Origin: DASVCZ01 sp036381335
GTDB taxonomy: Bacteria; Patescibacteriota; Microgenomatia; UBA1400; PJMF01
DNA: 9,121 nt
Assembly: GCA_036381335.1 (NCBI GenBank)
Contig: DASVCZ010000077.1
Location: 1 to 9,121, forward strand
Direction: 5' to 3'
Numbering within the stretch: the first letter of the stretch is position 1; every line of letters starts with the position of its first letter. The position numbers and the translations under genes are program-made. The notes beneath the pieces are model-generated. The model had not been told where the DNA came from, made no database searches, and saw only the letters and a program-made list of their open reading frames with translations. This document shows, piece after piece, positions 1 to 3,880 of this stretch.

Positions 1-233
1 GTGGAAGTGAAGACTAACAAGGTCATCATCAGGCTGTGCTTCAGGCTTTTCTTGCTTTTAAAGATGAGTAAGAAAAATTCCAGCAAAAAGAAAGCCATGA
101 AAATACCACCTAAGAAGTGGAAGATGTCATCAGCATTGAGGAAGTGGTTGTAAATTCCTAGGAAGATAAAAACGAGATTAAAGAGAAACAAGCCCAAGAC
201 TAAGGCTGTCGCCAGCAGGAAGCGAAAGTTCAT
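1..233 (-). CDS. Partial membrane protein (N-terminal 77 residues)
   Basis: The reading frame opens with ATG at 233-231 and stays open to the left edge, so the C-terminus is missing. The visible 77 residues hold a hydrophobic segment at about residues 5-27, then a short polar stretch DDIFHFLGG (35-43) that runs into a second hydrophobic segment to about residue 58. A KSKKSLKH basic loop and the start of a third hydrophobic stretch follow. This is an integral membrane protein with alternating helices. The D-x-x-x-H-F-L-G-G pattern recalls small YjdF/VanZ-like membrane families, but that is only a resemblance. No Shine-Dalgarno sequence precedes the ATG; an extended -10 element ends 6 nt before it, so a leaderless message is likely. 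It runs in the same direction as the GNAT gene behind it, 38 nt away. Function unknown. Confidence 0.7.
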   Translation of the reverse strand, partial: MNFRFLLATALVLGLFLFNLVFIFLGIYNHFLNADDIFHFLGGIFMAFFLLEFFLLIFKSKKSLKHSLMMTLLVFTS

Positions 234-239
234 TACTAC

Positions 240-248
240 AGTGTAGCA
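240..248 (-). promoter_or_regulatory. Extended -10 promoter of the partial membrane gene
   Basis: On the minus strand TGC-TACACT (248-240) matches the TGn-TAnnnT extended -10 form. It is followed by six bases and then the ATG at 233. The expected start of transcription falls on or next to the A of the ATG. A TTGACA is present at 275-270 but lies 24 bp from the -10, too far to be a normal -35. Confidence 0.5.
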
Positions 249-271
249 GGAAAGGGGGTGGAGTAGTATTG

Positions 272-784
272 TCAATCGACTGCTATTTGCTTTTCCATAA
301 CCCAATCAACCATCACTTCACCAAAACTAGTTTCTTCCTCTTTTCTTAACTTCTTAAAACCTTTGTGTTCATAGAAAGCAATAGCGCTTTGGTTGTTTTC
401 CTCTACGTATATTCTTAACAGCTCAGCATGGGGATAATGTTCACTCACCTTTTCAAGCAACTCAGTACCTATCCCATGTCCTTGATATTCGGGAAGTATG
501 TAGAGCCGGAATACCTCAACTATGCCTGTTTCATTTTCTGCACTAGTTGCAATGCCAACAACCTTATCTTCAAATAGAGCAATTGGAAAGTAAAACTTAG
601 GGTTCTCAATCTGTTTGGTCAGAAATTCTGTGTCATGCCACTTTTCTTTAACTTGTTGGATTGTTTCTGAAGAAAGATTTGAATAGGTGGCCTGCCAGGT
701 TGTACTTAGTACGACTTGGATATCCTTAACGTTTTCTGCCGAGGCTTTTTGGATTTTTAGTTGAAAAGGTTGTTTTGACTGCAC
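272..784 (-). CDS. GNAT-family N-acetyltransferase
   Basis: The 170-residue protein has the Gcn5-related acetyltransferase fold, which moves an acetyl group from acetyl-CoA to an amine. The acetyl-CoA pyrophosphate-binding motif is visible as RLYILPEYQGHGIG (93-106, Q/R-x-x-G-x-G/A). The downstream conserved block N-x-S-A-x-x-F-Y-E-H-K-G-F (131-143) closes the domain. Length is normal for a single-domain member; the acceptor substrate cannot be predicted. The start is a GTG at 784-782; the ATG 8 nt upstream is out of frame and stops at once. No Shine-Dalgarno is seen, but an extended -10 ends six bases before the GTG, which supports this start as leaderless. It stops with TGA, showing that UGA is a stop here. 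Confidence 0.9.
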   Translation of the reverse strand: MQSKQPFQLKIQKASAENVKDIQVVLSTTWQATYSNLSSETIQQVKEKWHDTEFLTKQIENPKFYFPIALFEDKVVGIATSAENETGIVEVFRLYILPEYQGHGIGTELLEKVSEHYPHAELLRIYVEENNQSAIAFYEHKGFKKLRKEEETSFGEVMVDWVMEKQIAVD

Positions 785-790
785 TACTGC

Positions 791-799
791 ATTCTATCA
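791..799 (-). promoter_or_regulatory. Extended -10 promoter of the GNAT gene
   Basis: On the minus strand TGA-TAGAAT (799-791) fits the TGn-TAnnnT consensus. Six bases (GCAGTA) separate it from the GTG start codon, so transcription should begin at the start codon. No convincing -35 is found 17 bp upstream, as is common for extended -10 promoters. Confidence 0.5.
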
Positions 800-833
800 A
801 AACTTGAGGAACAAAAGTACACTGGCGCTCTAT

Positions 834-848
834 TGTTGCGGGGCTAGG
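834..848 (-). repeat. 15-bp copy of the initiator tRNA 3' end
   Basis: The 15 bases TGTTGCGGGGCTAGG (plus strand) recur exactly at 965-979. There they form the 3' acceptor strand, discriminator and half of the T-stem of the tRNA-fMet gene. The copies lie 131 bp apart in the same orientation, with the terminator at 935-954 between them. The similarity ends sharply on both sides. It may be a fragment of a second tRNA or an att-like duplication. The rest of 785-934 holds no gene I can support apart from the GNAT promoter. Confidence 0.6.
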
Positions 849-934
849 TCCTTTGCCTTTGCTCAGGACATTCCCTCGCATAAAGGCTCGGTCAGAGTCA
901 CACAACAACTATCCAACCACTATCATAAATAAAA

Positions 935-954
935 AAAACGGCGTGGGCCGTTTT
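935..954 (-). terminator. Intrinsic terminator after tRNA-fMet (bidirectional)
   Basis: On the minus strand the stem AAAACGGC / GCCGTTTT with a 4-nt loop is followed by a run of eight T residues. The perfect palindrome also has a T-rich tail on the plus strand (TTTTCTTTAT), so it could stop transcripts from both sides. It lies about 12 bp after the tRNA-fMet 3' end and separates that RNA from the GNAT gene. Confidence 0.85.
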
Positions 955-966
955 CTTTATTTTATG

Positions 967-1237
967 TTGCGGGGCTAGGAGTCGAACCTAGCCTGTGAGA
1001 TTATGCGATCTGTATTCTCCAGTTTCCTGGAGTGTCGGACTATCTCTTCTCTGAACCAGTGCGGCTCAGGGCCTGACGTATAGTCTCTACGGATTCTCCG
1101 ACATGTCGGAGTCTTTCCTCGGGATTGCCTTGCTGTAAAAACAGTTTAGGTTTCCCCGATATAGTCAGGTTTCACCCTCAATGAATGAGGAGTGGCCCAG
1201 TATGTTAAGCCTCACGTGCACCGTACACTACCCCGCG
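967..1237 (-). tRNA. Initiator tRNA-fMet(CAU), interrupted by a group I intron
   Basis: The exons are 1237-1208 and 1005-967 on the minus strand. Joined, they give acceptor CGCGGGG/CCCCGCA with the C1xA72 mismatch that marks bacterial initiator tRNAs. They also give U8-A9, D-stem GTGT/GCAC, anticodon stem TGAGG/TCTCA, loop CTCATAA (anticodon CAU), a 4-nt variable loop, and T-arm CTAGG-TTCGACT-CCTAG with discriminator A73. No CCA is encoded. Two features are odd. The D-loop is only five bases (ACGGT). The usual three G:C pairs at 29-31/39-41 are replaced by A-U, G-C and G.U. The intron sits between U33 and C34, so the mature tRNA needs self-splicing. A near-consensus promoter lies upstream and a strong terminator downstream. 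Confidence 0.88.
1006..1207 (-). other. Group I self-splicing intron, 202 nt, no ORF
   Basis: On the minus strand the intron starts after exon U33 and ends in the expected terminal G (1006). All core helices can be drawn. P1: exon GGCU with GGCC in the intron, including the U.G pair at the splice site. P2: hairpin CCTCA/TGAGG (1190-1176). P3: CCTGAC (1169-1164) with GTCAGG (1077-1072). P4: CGGG/CCCG around the P5 hairpin CTGT/ACAG (1144-1133). P6: CTCCGAC/GTCGGAG (1111-1096). P7: GACTATA in the R element (1090-1079) with ATAGTCC in the S element (1048-1037). P8: CTGAGCC/GGTTCAG. P9: CTCCAG-GAAA-CTGGAG (1032-1017), closed by a GNRA tetraloop. The size and lack of an endonuclease gene match small bacterial tRNA introns. 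Confidence 0.88.
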
Positions 1238-1270
1238 CGATGGTCCGCCACTAGGCGAACGAAGAGTGTA

Positions 1271-1299
1271 AGTATAGTCTTTTTTCTCTAGTTAGTCAA
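1271..1299 (-). promoter_or_regulatory. Promoter of the tRNA-fMet gene
   Basis: Minus-strand TTGACT (1299-1294), a 17-bp spacer and TATACT (1276-1271) make a near-consensus housekeeping promoter. Transcription should start near 1264, giving a leader of about 27 nt before C1 of the tRNA. The leader can form a small hairpin (around TCGCC-TAGT-GGCGG) to be removed with the leader, presumably by RNase P. Confidence 0.75.
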
Positions 1300-1311
1300 A
1301 CCCTGGAGATT

Positions 1312-1320
1312 TGGTATAAT
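1312..1320 (+). promoter_or_regulatory. Extended -10 promoter of the nested tRNA locus
   Basis: TGG-TATAAT (1312-1320) is a perfect extended -10 element. The predicted start is near 1327, about seven bases before the 5' end of the outer tRNA-like gene (1334). The promoter is therefore placed for the outer gene, and the inner tRNA-Met must be transcribed as part of it. The -35 region is weak. Confidence 0.65.
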
Positions 1321-1333
1321 CGAGAGTTGTGTC

Positions 1334-1506
1334 GCCAGGGTAGCTCAGTTGGCAGGATAGCTCAGTTGGTTAGAGCATCGGATTCATAAACCGAAGGTCC
1401 TGGGTTCGAATCCCAGTCCTGCTACAAAATATATAGTACTGAGCAACTTTGGTTAGAGCAGTCCGATGTATCGGACAGGTCGAGAGTTCGAATCTCTCCC
1501 CTGGTA
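1334..1506 (+). pseudogene. tRNA-like gene split in its D-loop by a 100-bp insert
   Basis: The 5' part (1334-1350) and 3' part (1451-1506) join into a cloverleaf. The acceptor is GCCAGGG/CCCTGGT (G1.U72 plus six Watson-Crick pairs), followed by U8-A9. The D-stem is GCTC/GAGC with loop AGTTGGTTA. The anticodon stem is GTCCG/CGGAC. The variable loop is AGGTC, the T-arm GAGAG-TTCGAAT-CTCTC, and the discriminator A73. Bases 1351-1450 interrupt the D-loop and contain a whole tRNA-Met. The anticodon loop has only six bases (ATGTAT); read from the first U as U33 it would give GUA, but a bacterial tRNA-Tyr would need a long variable arm, which is absent. The amino acid identity is therefore unclear, and a decayed tRNA is the simplest reading. 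A split RNA held by acceptor and D-stem pairing is possible. Confidence 0.6.
1351..1424 (+). tRNA. Elongator tRNA-Met(CAU), inserted in another tRNA gene
   Basis: A complete cloverleaf reads acceptor GGCAGGA/TCCTGCT (G1.U72), U8-A9, D-stem GCTC/GAGC, and loop AGTTGGTTA. The anticodon stem is TCGGA/ACCGA with an A31xA39 mismatch, and the loop TTCATAA gives anticodon CAU. Variable loop AGGTC, T-arm CTGGG-TTCGAAT-CCCAG and discriminator A73 follow, with no encoded CCA. C1xA72 is absent, so it is not an initiator. The G1.U72 closing pair also occurs in Bacillus-type elongator tRNA-Met. A lysidine-modified tRNA-Ile(CAU) is a less likely alternative. It lies in the D-loop of an outer tRNA-like gene with no promoter in between, and its first two bases GG coincide with the D-loop GG of the outer gene. 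Confidence 0.85.
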
Positions 1507-1510
1507 CAAT
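1502..1510 (+). promoter_or_regulatory. Extended -10 element made of the outer tRNA 3' end
   Basis: TGG-TACAAT (1502-1510) overlaps the last acceptor bases and discriminator of the outer tRNA-like gene. Seven bases separate it from the ATG of the GIY-YIG gene at 1518, matching the leaderless layout seen at other genes here. No -35 is evident, so it needs testing. Confidence 0.4.
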
Positions 1511-1517
1511 ATTCTTC

Positions 1518-1763
1518 ATGTGGTACGTCTACGTTCTCCTTTGCCAAGACGGCAGTCTCTACACGGGGTGCACCAACGATGTGGAGAAGCGATTTGCTGC
1601 CCACTTAGCGGGAAAAGGCGGGCACTACACTCGGTCACGCCGGCCAATTAAAGTCATGTTTCAGGAAGAAGTAGCGGATCGCTCGACAGCTTTGAAGCGA
1701 GAACTAGAAATCAAAGGTTGGAGCCGGCAGCAGAAAATTAATAGGTTAAAGCTAGCAATTTAA
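1518..1763 (+). CDS. Small GIY-YIG nuclease-domain protein (UPF0213/YhbQ-like)
   Basis: This 81-residue protein is a stand-alone GIY-YIG endonuclease domain. The signature tyrosines appear as YVYVLLCQDGSLYTG (3-17), followed by the conserved Arg of VEKRF (about residue 25), HYTRSRRP, and the metal-binding Glu in ALKRELEIKGWSRQQK near the C-terminus. This order and length fit the UPF0213/YhbQ/URI group. The start at 1518 gives the usual M-(x)-YVYVL N-terminus; a longer frame from 1449 would run through the tRNA and is rejected. The gene begins 12 nt after the tRNA-like 3' end and has no Shine-Dalgarno. Its stop shares the palindrome TTAA with the stop of the convergent gene. The UPF0213 group is generally not intron-homing, so a link to the intron or the split tRNA is only suggestive. 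Confidence 0.9.
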   Translation: MWYVYVLLCQDGSLYTGCTNDVEKRFAAHLAGKGGHYTRSRRPIKVMFQEEVADRSTALKRELEIKGWSRQQKINRLKLAI

Positions 1764-2110
1764 AATATCAGCTCTTGCCAGGACTCCCAGGGAGTAGGCG
1801 TGGGGGAAGGCGTCGGTTCAGACTCGAGTTCAGCCACCGCTGGCAATTGGAGTACGTATTCACCTGGCTTTTGCATCAGTAGCTCGTCCCGTAAGATTTT
1901 TTCTTGGGCCGCAGAAGTACTGGCATACTCGACTGCTTCCTCAAGGGATGTCTGTTCCTTCTGCAACAATGCCACCTCTTGAGTGAGTGAAGCCACAGAT
2001 TCTTTGGTTTTTACCAGTTTTTGATCACTTTTTAGTAGTGAAAAATAAAAAAGTAGACTTATAATAGTCACCGCCACCGCCACCAGAGGGTGATATAAGA
2101 GGTTTTTCAT
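1760..2110 (-). CDS. DivIC/FtsB-like septum formation initiator protein
   Basis: The 116-residue protein has one membrane segment (about residues 8-26, LVAVAVTIISLLFYFSLL). A heptad-rich coiled coil follows at about 28-65 (KLVKTKESVASLTQEVALLQKEQTSLEEAVEY), and then the block EKILRDELLMQKPGEYVLQLP. A short N-terminal tail, one TM helix, a coiled coil and a K-P-G-E motif is the layout of the FtsB/DivIC/FtsL-like bitopic proteins that help assemble the division septum. The C-terminal tail is rich in Pro, Thr and Ser (EPTPSPTPTP). I start it at the ATG at 2110. A TTG five codons upstream (2125) sits eight bases after a TATAAT and could be a leaderless alternative. It is convergent with the GIY-YIG gene and divergent from the recombinase gene. 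Confidence 0.75.
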   Translation of the reverse strand: MKNLLYHPLVAVAVTIISLLFYFSLLKSDQKLVKTKESVASLTQEVALLQKEQTSLEEAVEYASTSAAQEKILRDELLMQKPGEYVLQLPAVAELESEPTPSPTPTPWESWQELIF

Positions 2111-2138
2111 TGTCAGATATCCCAATTTGTGGTATTAT
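2110..2138 (+). promoter_or_regulatory. Promoter of the recombinase gene
   Basis: TTGTCA (2110-2115), a spacer of exactly 17 bp and TATTAT (2133-2138), preceded by TGG, form a strong extended promoter. The predicted start near 2145 leaves a leader of about 68 nt. The -35 overlaps the start codon of the divergent DivIC-like gene. Confidence 0.6.
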
Positions 2139-2139
2139 A
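2134..2139 (-). promoter_or_regulatory. -10 element of the DivIC-like gene
   Basis: A consensus TATAAT lies on the minus strand at 2139-2134, overlapping the plus-strand -10 of the recombinase promoter base for base except at the edges. No clear -35 is seen. The start of transcription would be near 2127. Confidence 0.45.
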
Positions 2140-2212
2140 AGACGCTCTAATTGATACCACGCGTATAACTGCCTGTTCATTATAGTCTAACCATATTTTA
2201 GAAAGAAGCCTT

Positions 2213-3073
2213 ATGCTGTTACAAGACAGCCACACGACATTTCATCAACACTTAGAAAATAGTGGCAAAGCCCACGCGACCGTGATTGCGTATAGCAAAG
2301 ACATCGAGCAACTGGTTGAGTTTGCAGGTAAGCAAGGCAAAATGCAAGTTGCTGACGTGACCATAGATGACATTGAAGAATTTAAACAACTCCTCAAGAA
2401 ACAACGGTACACCAGCAAATCTATCTCTCGCAAAATTAACTCTATTAAAGCTTTTTACCGCTTTTTGATTCAAGAAGGCCTAGTCGAAAGTAATCCCGCT
2501 GATACGGTGGCTCACCCTAAAGTAGATCAAGCTCCGCCTCGGATCTTGTCCAAGCTAGAGTACCGTGCTTTGCGCGACGCCTCTCGAGGTGATTCTCGGA
2601 TGGCCGCCATTGTGGAACTACTGCTCCAAACAGGTATGCGCATTAGTGAACTAGCAGCCCTGCAGTTATCTGATGTCGATTTAGACCGCAATGTGCTCTT
2701 TATTCGTGCCCAGCAATCTCGAGAAGCCCGCAAGGTGCCTATGAACAAAGCTGGCAAAGCCGCGTTAATGCAGTACATGCAGATTCGCCCTCGAGCTCGA
2801 GAAAAGACCGTCTTTTTGACCAAAACTTGCCGACCATTCTTGGTGCGCAACATTCGGACTGCTATCGACCGCTACTTCCGCCTAGCTGGCATCAAAGATG
2901 CCAAGGTGAATGACTTGCGTCATACCTTCATTGTGGAGCAGCTTAAAGCTGGCACACCTTTGGTGTATGTCTCTCAATTAGTGGGTCACAAACGCATCAC
3001 CACCACCGAGAAATATCTCAAGTTCATTGATACTCCCGACATGAGTCCTCAAGTTCAGATCGAAGAGTTATAA
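2213..3073 (+). CDS. Xer-type tyrosine recombinase
   Basis: The 286-residue protein has an N-terminal SAM-like core-binding domain (about 5-90) and a C-terminal catalytic domain (about 110-272). The catalytic residues are Arg143 (TGMRISELAAL), Lys174 (REARKVPM), Arg236 (NDLRHTF), His259 (LVGHKRITTT) and the nucleophile Tyr268 (EKYLKF). The first His of the H-x-x-R box is replaced by Asn233. Length and layout match XerC/XerD, which resolve chromosome dimers at dif, rather than larger phage integrases. No excisionase, phage genes or clear att pair lies next to it, and I see no dif site. The ATG at 2213 follows the purine-rich AGAAAGAAG at a suitable distance. Housekeeping Xer is the likeliest role, but an element-borne integrase is not excluded. 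Confidence 0.85.
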   Translation: MLLQDSHTTFHQHLENSGKAHATVIAYSKDIEQLVEFAGKQGKMQVADVTIDDIEEFKQLLKKQRYTSKSISRKINSIKAFYRFLIQEGLVESNPADTVAHPKVDQAPPRILSKLEYRALRDASRGDSRMAAIVELLLQTGMRISELAALQLSDVDLDRNVLFIRAQQSREARKVPMNKAGKAALMQYMQIRPRAREKTVFLTKTCRPFLVRNIRTAIDRYFRLAGIKDAKVNDLRHTFIVEQLKAGTPLVYVSQLVGHKRITTTEKYLKFIDTPDMSPQVQIEEL

Positions 3074-3078
3074 ATTCG

Positions 3079-3110
3079 CCACCGGCTCACTGGCTTCAGC
3101 AAGCCGGCGG
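3079..3110. other. Hairpin between convergent genes
   Basis: CCGGCT and AGCCGG (3082-3087 and 3102-3107) form a stem that extends to nine pairs on the minus strand, where the 3081/3108 pair becomes G.U instead of A.C. There is no T-run on either side, so it is not a typical intrinsic terminator. It may protect or end the transcript of the minus-strand gene. Confidence 0.4.
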
Positions 3111-3125
3111 TTACCTTCGATTCTC

Positions 3126-3554
3126 TTACTCGGTTTCAGTCATTTCCACTTTTGGTTGTTTAGGCTGGTTGATAGCTCGGATCAAACTATTGGTCATTTT
3201 GGTCAAACCGTGAATACTTTTAGTCAGCTGGTCGGCTTCACCGTTCAATAATCCCAGATTTTTAGCCAAAATGGTTTGGATTTCTAGTTTGGTCAAGTTT
3301 TTCCGGGCTTCTCTCAAGAGGTGAGCATATTCACGGCTGTTATGTAAGCGGTAGCCATGAGATTGAGCGATACTGGCGGGGTAGTTGACGACACTACTGC
3401 GCATATCTGCAGCCAGTGACGGTGTGGTGTCAACAAATCCCTCAGTGGCTTGATAGACGTCTTTGCAGAGGTCCATGCCGGCTTGCCAAATTTTGAGATC
3501 CTCAAAACCGACGTACTTTTTACTAGGGGTGGATGTGGCATCTGCTTTCGGCAT
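3126..3554 (-). CDS. Four-helix bundle protein (23S rRNA IVS-type)
   Basis: The 142-residue protein begins its domain with GFEDLKIWQAGMDLCKDVYQAT (16-37). This is the typical opening of the four-helix bundle family first named for proteins encoded in intervening sequences of 23S rRNA. The core continues with ADMRSSVVNYPASIAQSHGY, NSREYAHLLREARKNLTKLEIQT and a last helix QLTKSIHGLTKMTNSLIRAI. The family forms oligomeric bundles; its biochemical role is not established. No rRNA gene is nearby, as is common in free-standing CPR and Bacteroidetes copies. The start at 3554 is fixed by a strong Shine-Dalgarno, GAAAGGAG (3566-3559), four bases before the ATG. Its promoter is not clear. The last 15 residues are charged and likely disordered. 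Confidence 0.85.
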   Translation of the reverse strand: MPKADATSTPSKKYVGFEDLKIWQAGMDLCKDVYQATEGFVDTTPSLAADMRSSVVNYPASIAQSHGYRLHNSREYAHLLREARKNLTKLEIQTILAKNLGLLNGEADQLTKSIHGLTKMTNSLIRAINQPKQPKVEMTETE

Positions 3555-3558
3555 GATG

Positions 3559-3566
3559 CTCCTTTC
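3559..3566 (-). promoter_or_regulatory. Strong Shine-Dalgarno of the four-helix gene
   Basis: GAAAGGAG on the minus strand, four bases before the ATG. It is the best ribosome-binding site in the window and contrasts with the leaderless-looking genes around it. Confidence 0.7.
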
Positions 3567-3663
3567 TACGTCTCCCGGTGAGGAGCGCGACTATGTACTA
3601 CCAGATACTGTAAACCCCAATGGTGGCAAGAAGGTGGCAAAACGCGAGCAATTTTGAATACTC

Positions 3664-3829
3664 AGAAAATACTCTGACATTCCAGACACGTTCGACTCTA
3701 CATTTACTTTTTCAAGGTAACTAACGGTCTTCTTTGCTCTCACTCTCAAAATCACCTATTCAACTTACCAATAATTCAATCTCAGAAGTGACGGTGCTTT
3801 TGACGGTCTGTCATGTCAGAGTATTTTCT
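3664..3829. repeat. 166-bp interval bounded by perfect 17-bp inverted repeats
   Basis: AGAAAATACTCTGACAT at 3664-3680 is the exact reverse complement of 3813-3829. Past two mismatches the pairing resumes inward with CAGAC (left) against GTCTG (right). The 132 bp between the arms are AT-rich and have no coding potential I can support. Inside, TGACGGT occurs twice (3788-3810). No clear target-site duplication flanks it. It could be a miniature inverted-repeat element, a decayed insertion sequence end pair, or paired protein sites. It fills most of the roughly 315-bp gap between the four-helix gene and the TrpR-like gene. Confidence 0.6.
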
Positions 3830-3841
3830 TAATATCCATAG

Positions 3842-3869
3842 TTGACACACTAAAAAAGTGTTGTATCAT
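3842..3869 (+). promoter_or_regulatory. Promoter of the TrpR-family gene, with inverted repeat in the spacer
   Basis: TTGACA (3842-3847), a 16-bp spacer and TATCAT (3864-3869) form a good promoter with a perfect -35. The spacer holds ACACT-AAAAA-AGTGT, an inverted repeat that could be an operator. Transcription should start near 3876, giving a leader of about five bases. Confidence 0.6.
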
Positions 3870-3870
3870 T

Positions 3871-3880
3871 GTACTAGTAC
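3871..3880 (+). promoter_or_regulatory. Candidate TrpR-type operator GTACTAGTAC
   Basis: A perfect 10-bp palindrome with a CTAG core lies between the -10 and the ATG, directly touching the start codon and covering the predicted start site. The E. coli trp operator is built from ACTAGT half-sites (AACTAGTTAACTAGTAC). A second similar string, TTAACTAGTA, follows the stop codon (4200-4209). Binding is inferred, not shown. Confidence 0.4.

Noticed and set aside
246..275. TTGACA at 275-270 as a -35 for the partial membrane gene
   Set aside because: The spacing to TACACT is 24 bp, outside the normal range.
726..908. A 60-codon minus-strand frame overlapping the start of the GNAT gene
   Set aside because: It overlaps the GNAT N-terminus in another frame, runs through the tRNA-like 15-bp repeat, has no recognisable domain, and conflicts with the GNAT promoter.
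785..934. Possible structured non-coding RNA between the GNAT gene and the tRNA terminator
   Set aside because: There is a GTCCT/AGGAC inverted pair and the tRNA 3' fragment, but I could not match it to SRP RNA, RNase P RNA, tmRNA or 6S RNA.
1334..1506. The 100-bp insert as an intron of the outer tRNA
   Set aside because: It has no group I core, lies in the D-loop, and begins with a complete tRNA. Insertion or recombination is simpler.
1449..1517. Upstream extension of the GIY-YIG reading frame
   Set aside because: These codons lie in the 3' half of the tRNA-like gene, and the domain begins right after the ATG at 1518.
2527..2853. A 108-codon frame antisense to the recombinase gene
   Set aside because: It lies wholly inside the catalytic domain of a clear gene and shows no domain of its own.
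3120..3880. A dif-like site for the recombinase
   Set aside because: No 28-bp sequence with two 11-bp arms resembling dif was found; the 17-bp inverted repeats are too far apart.
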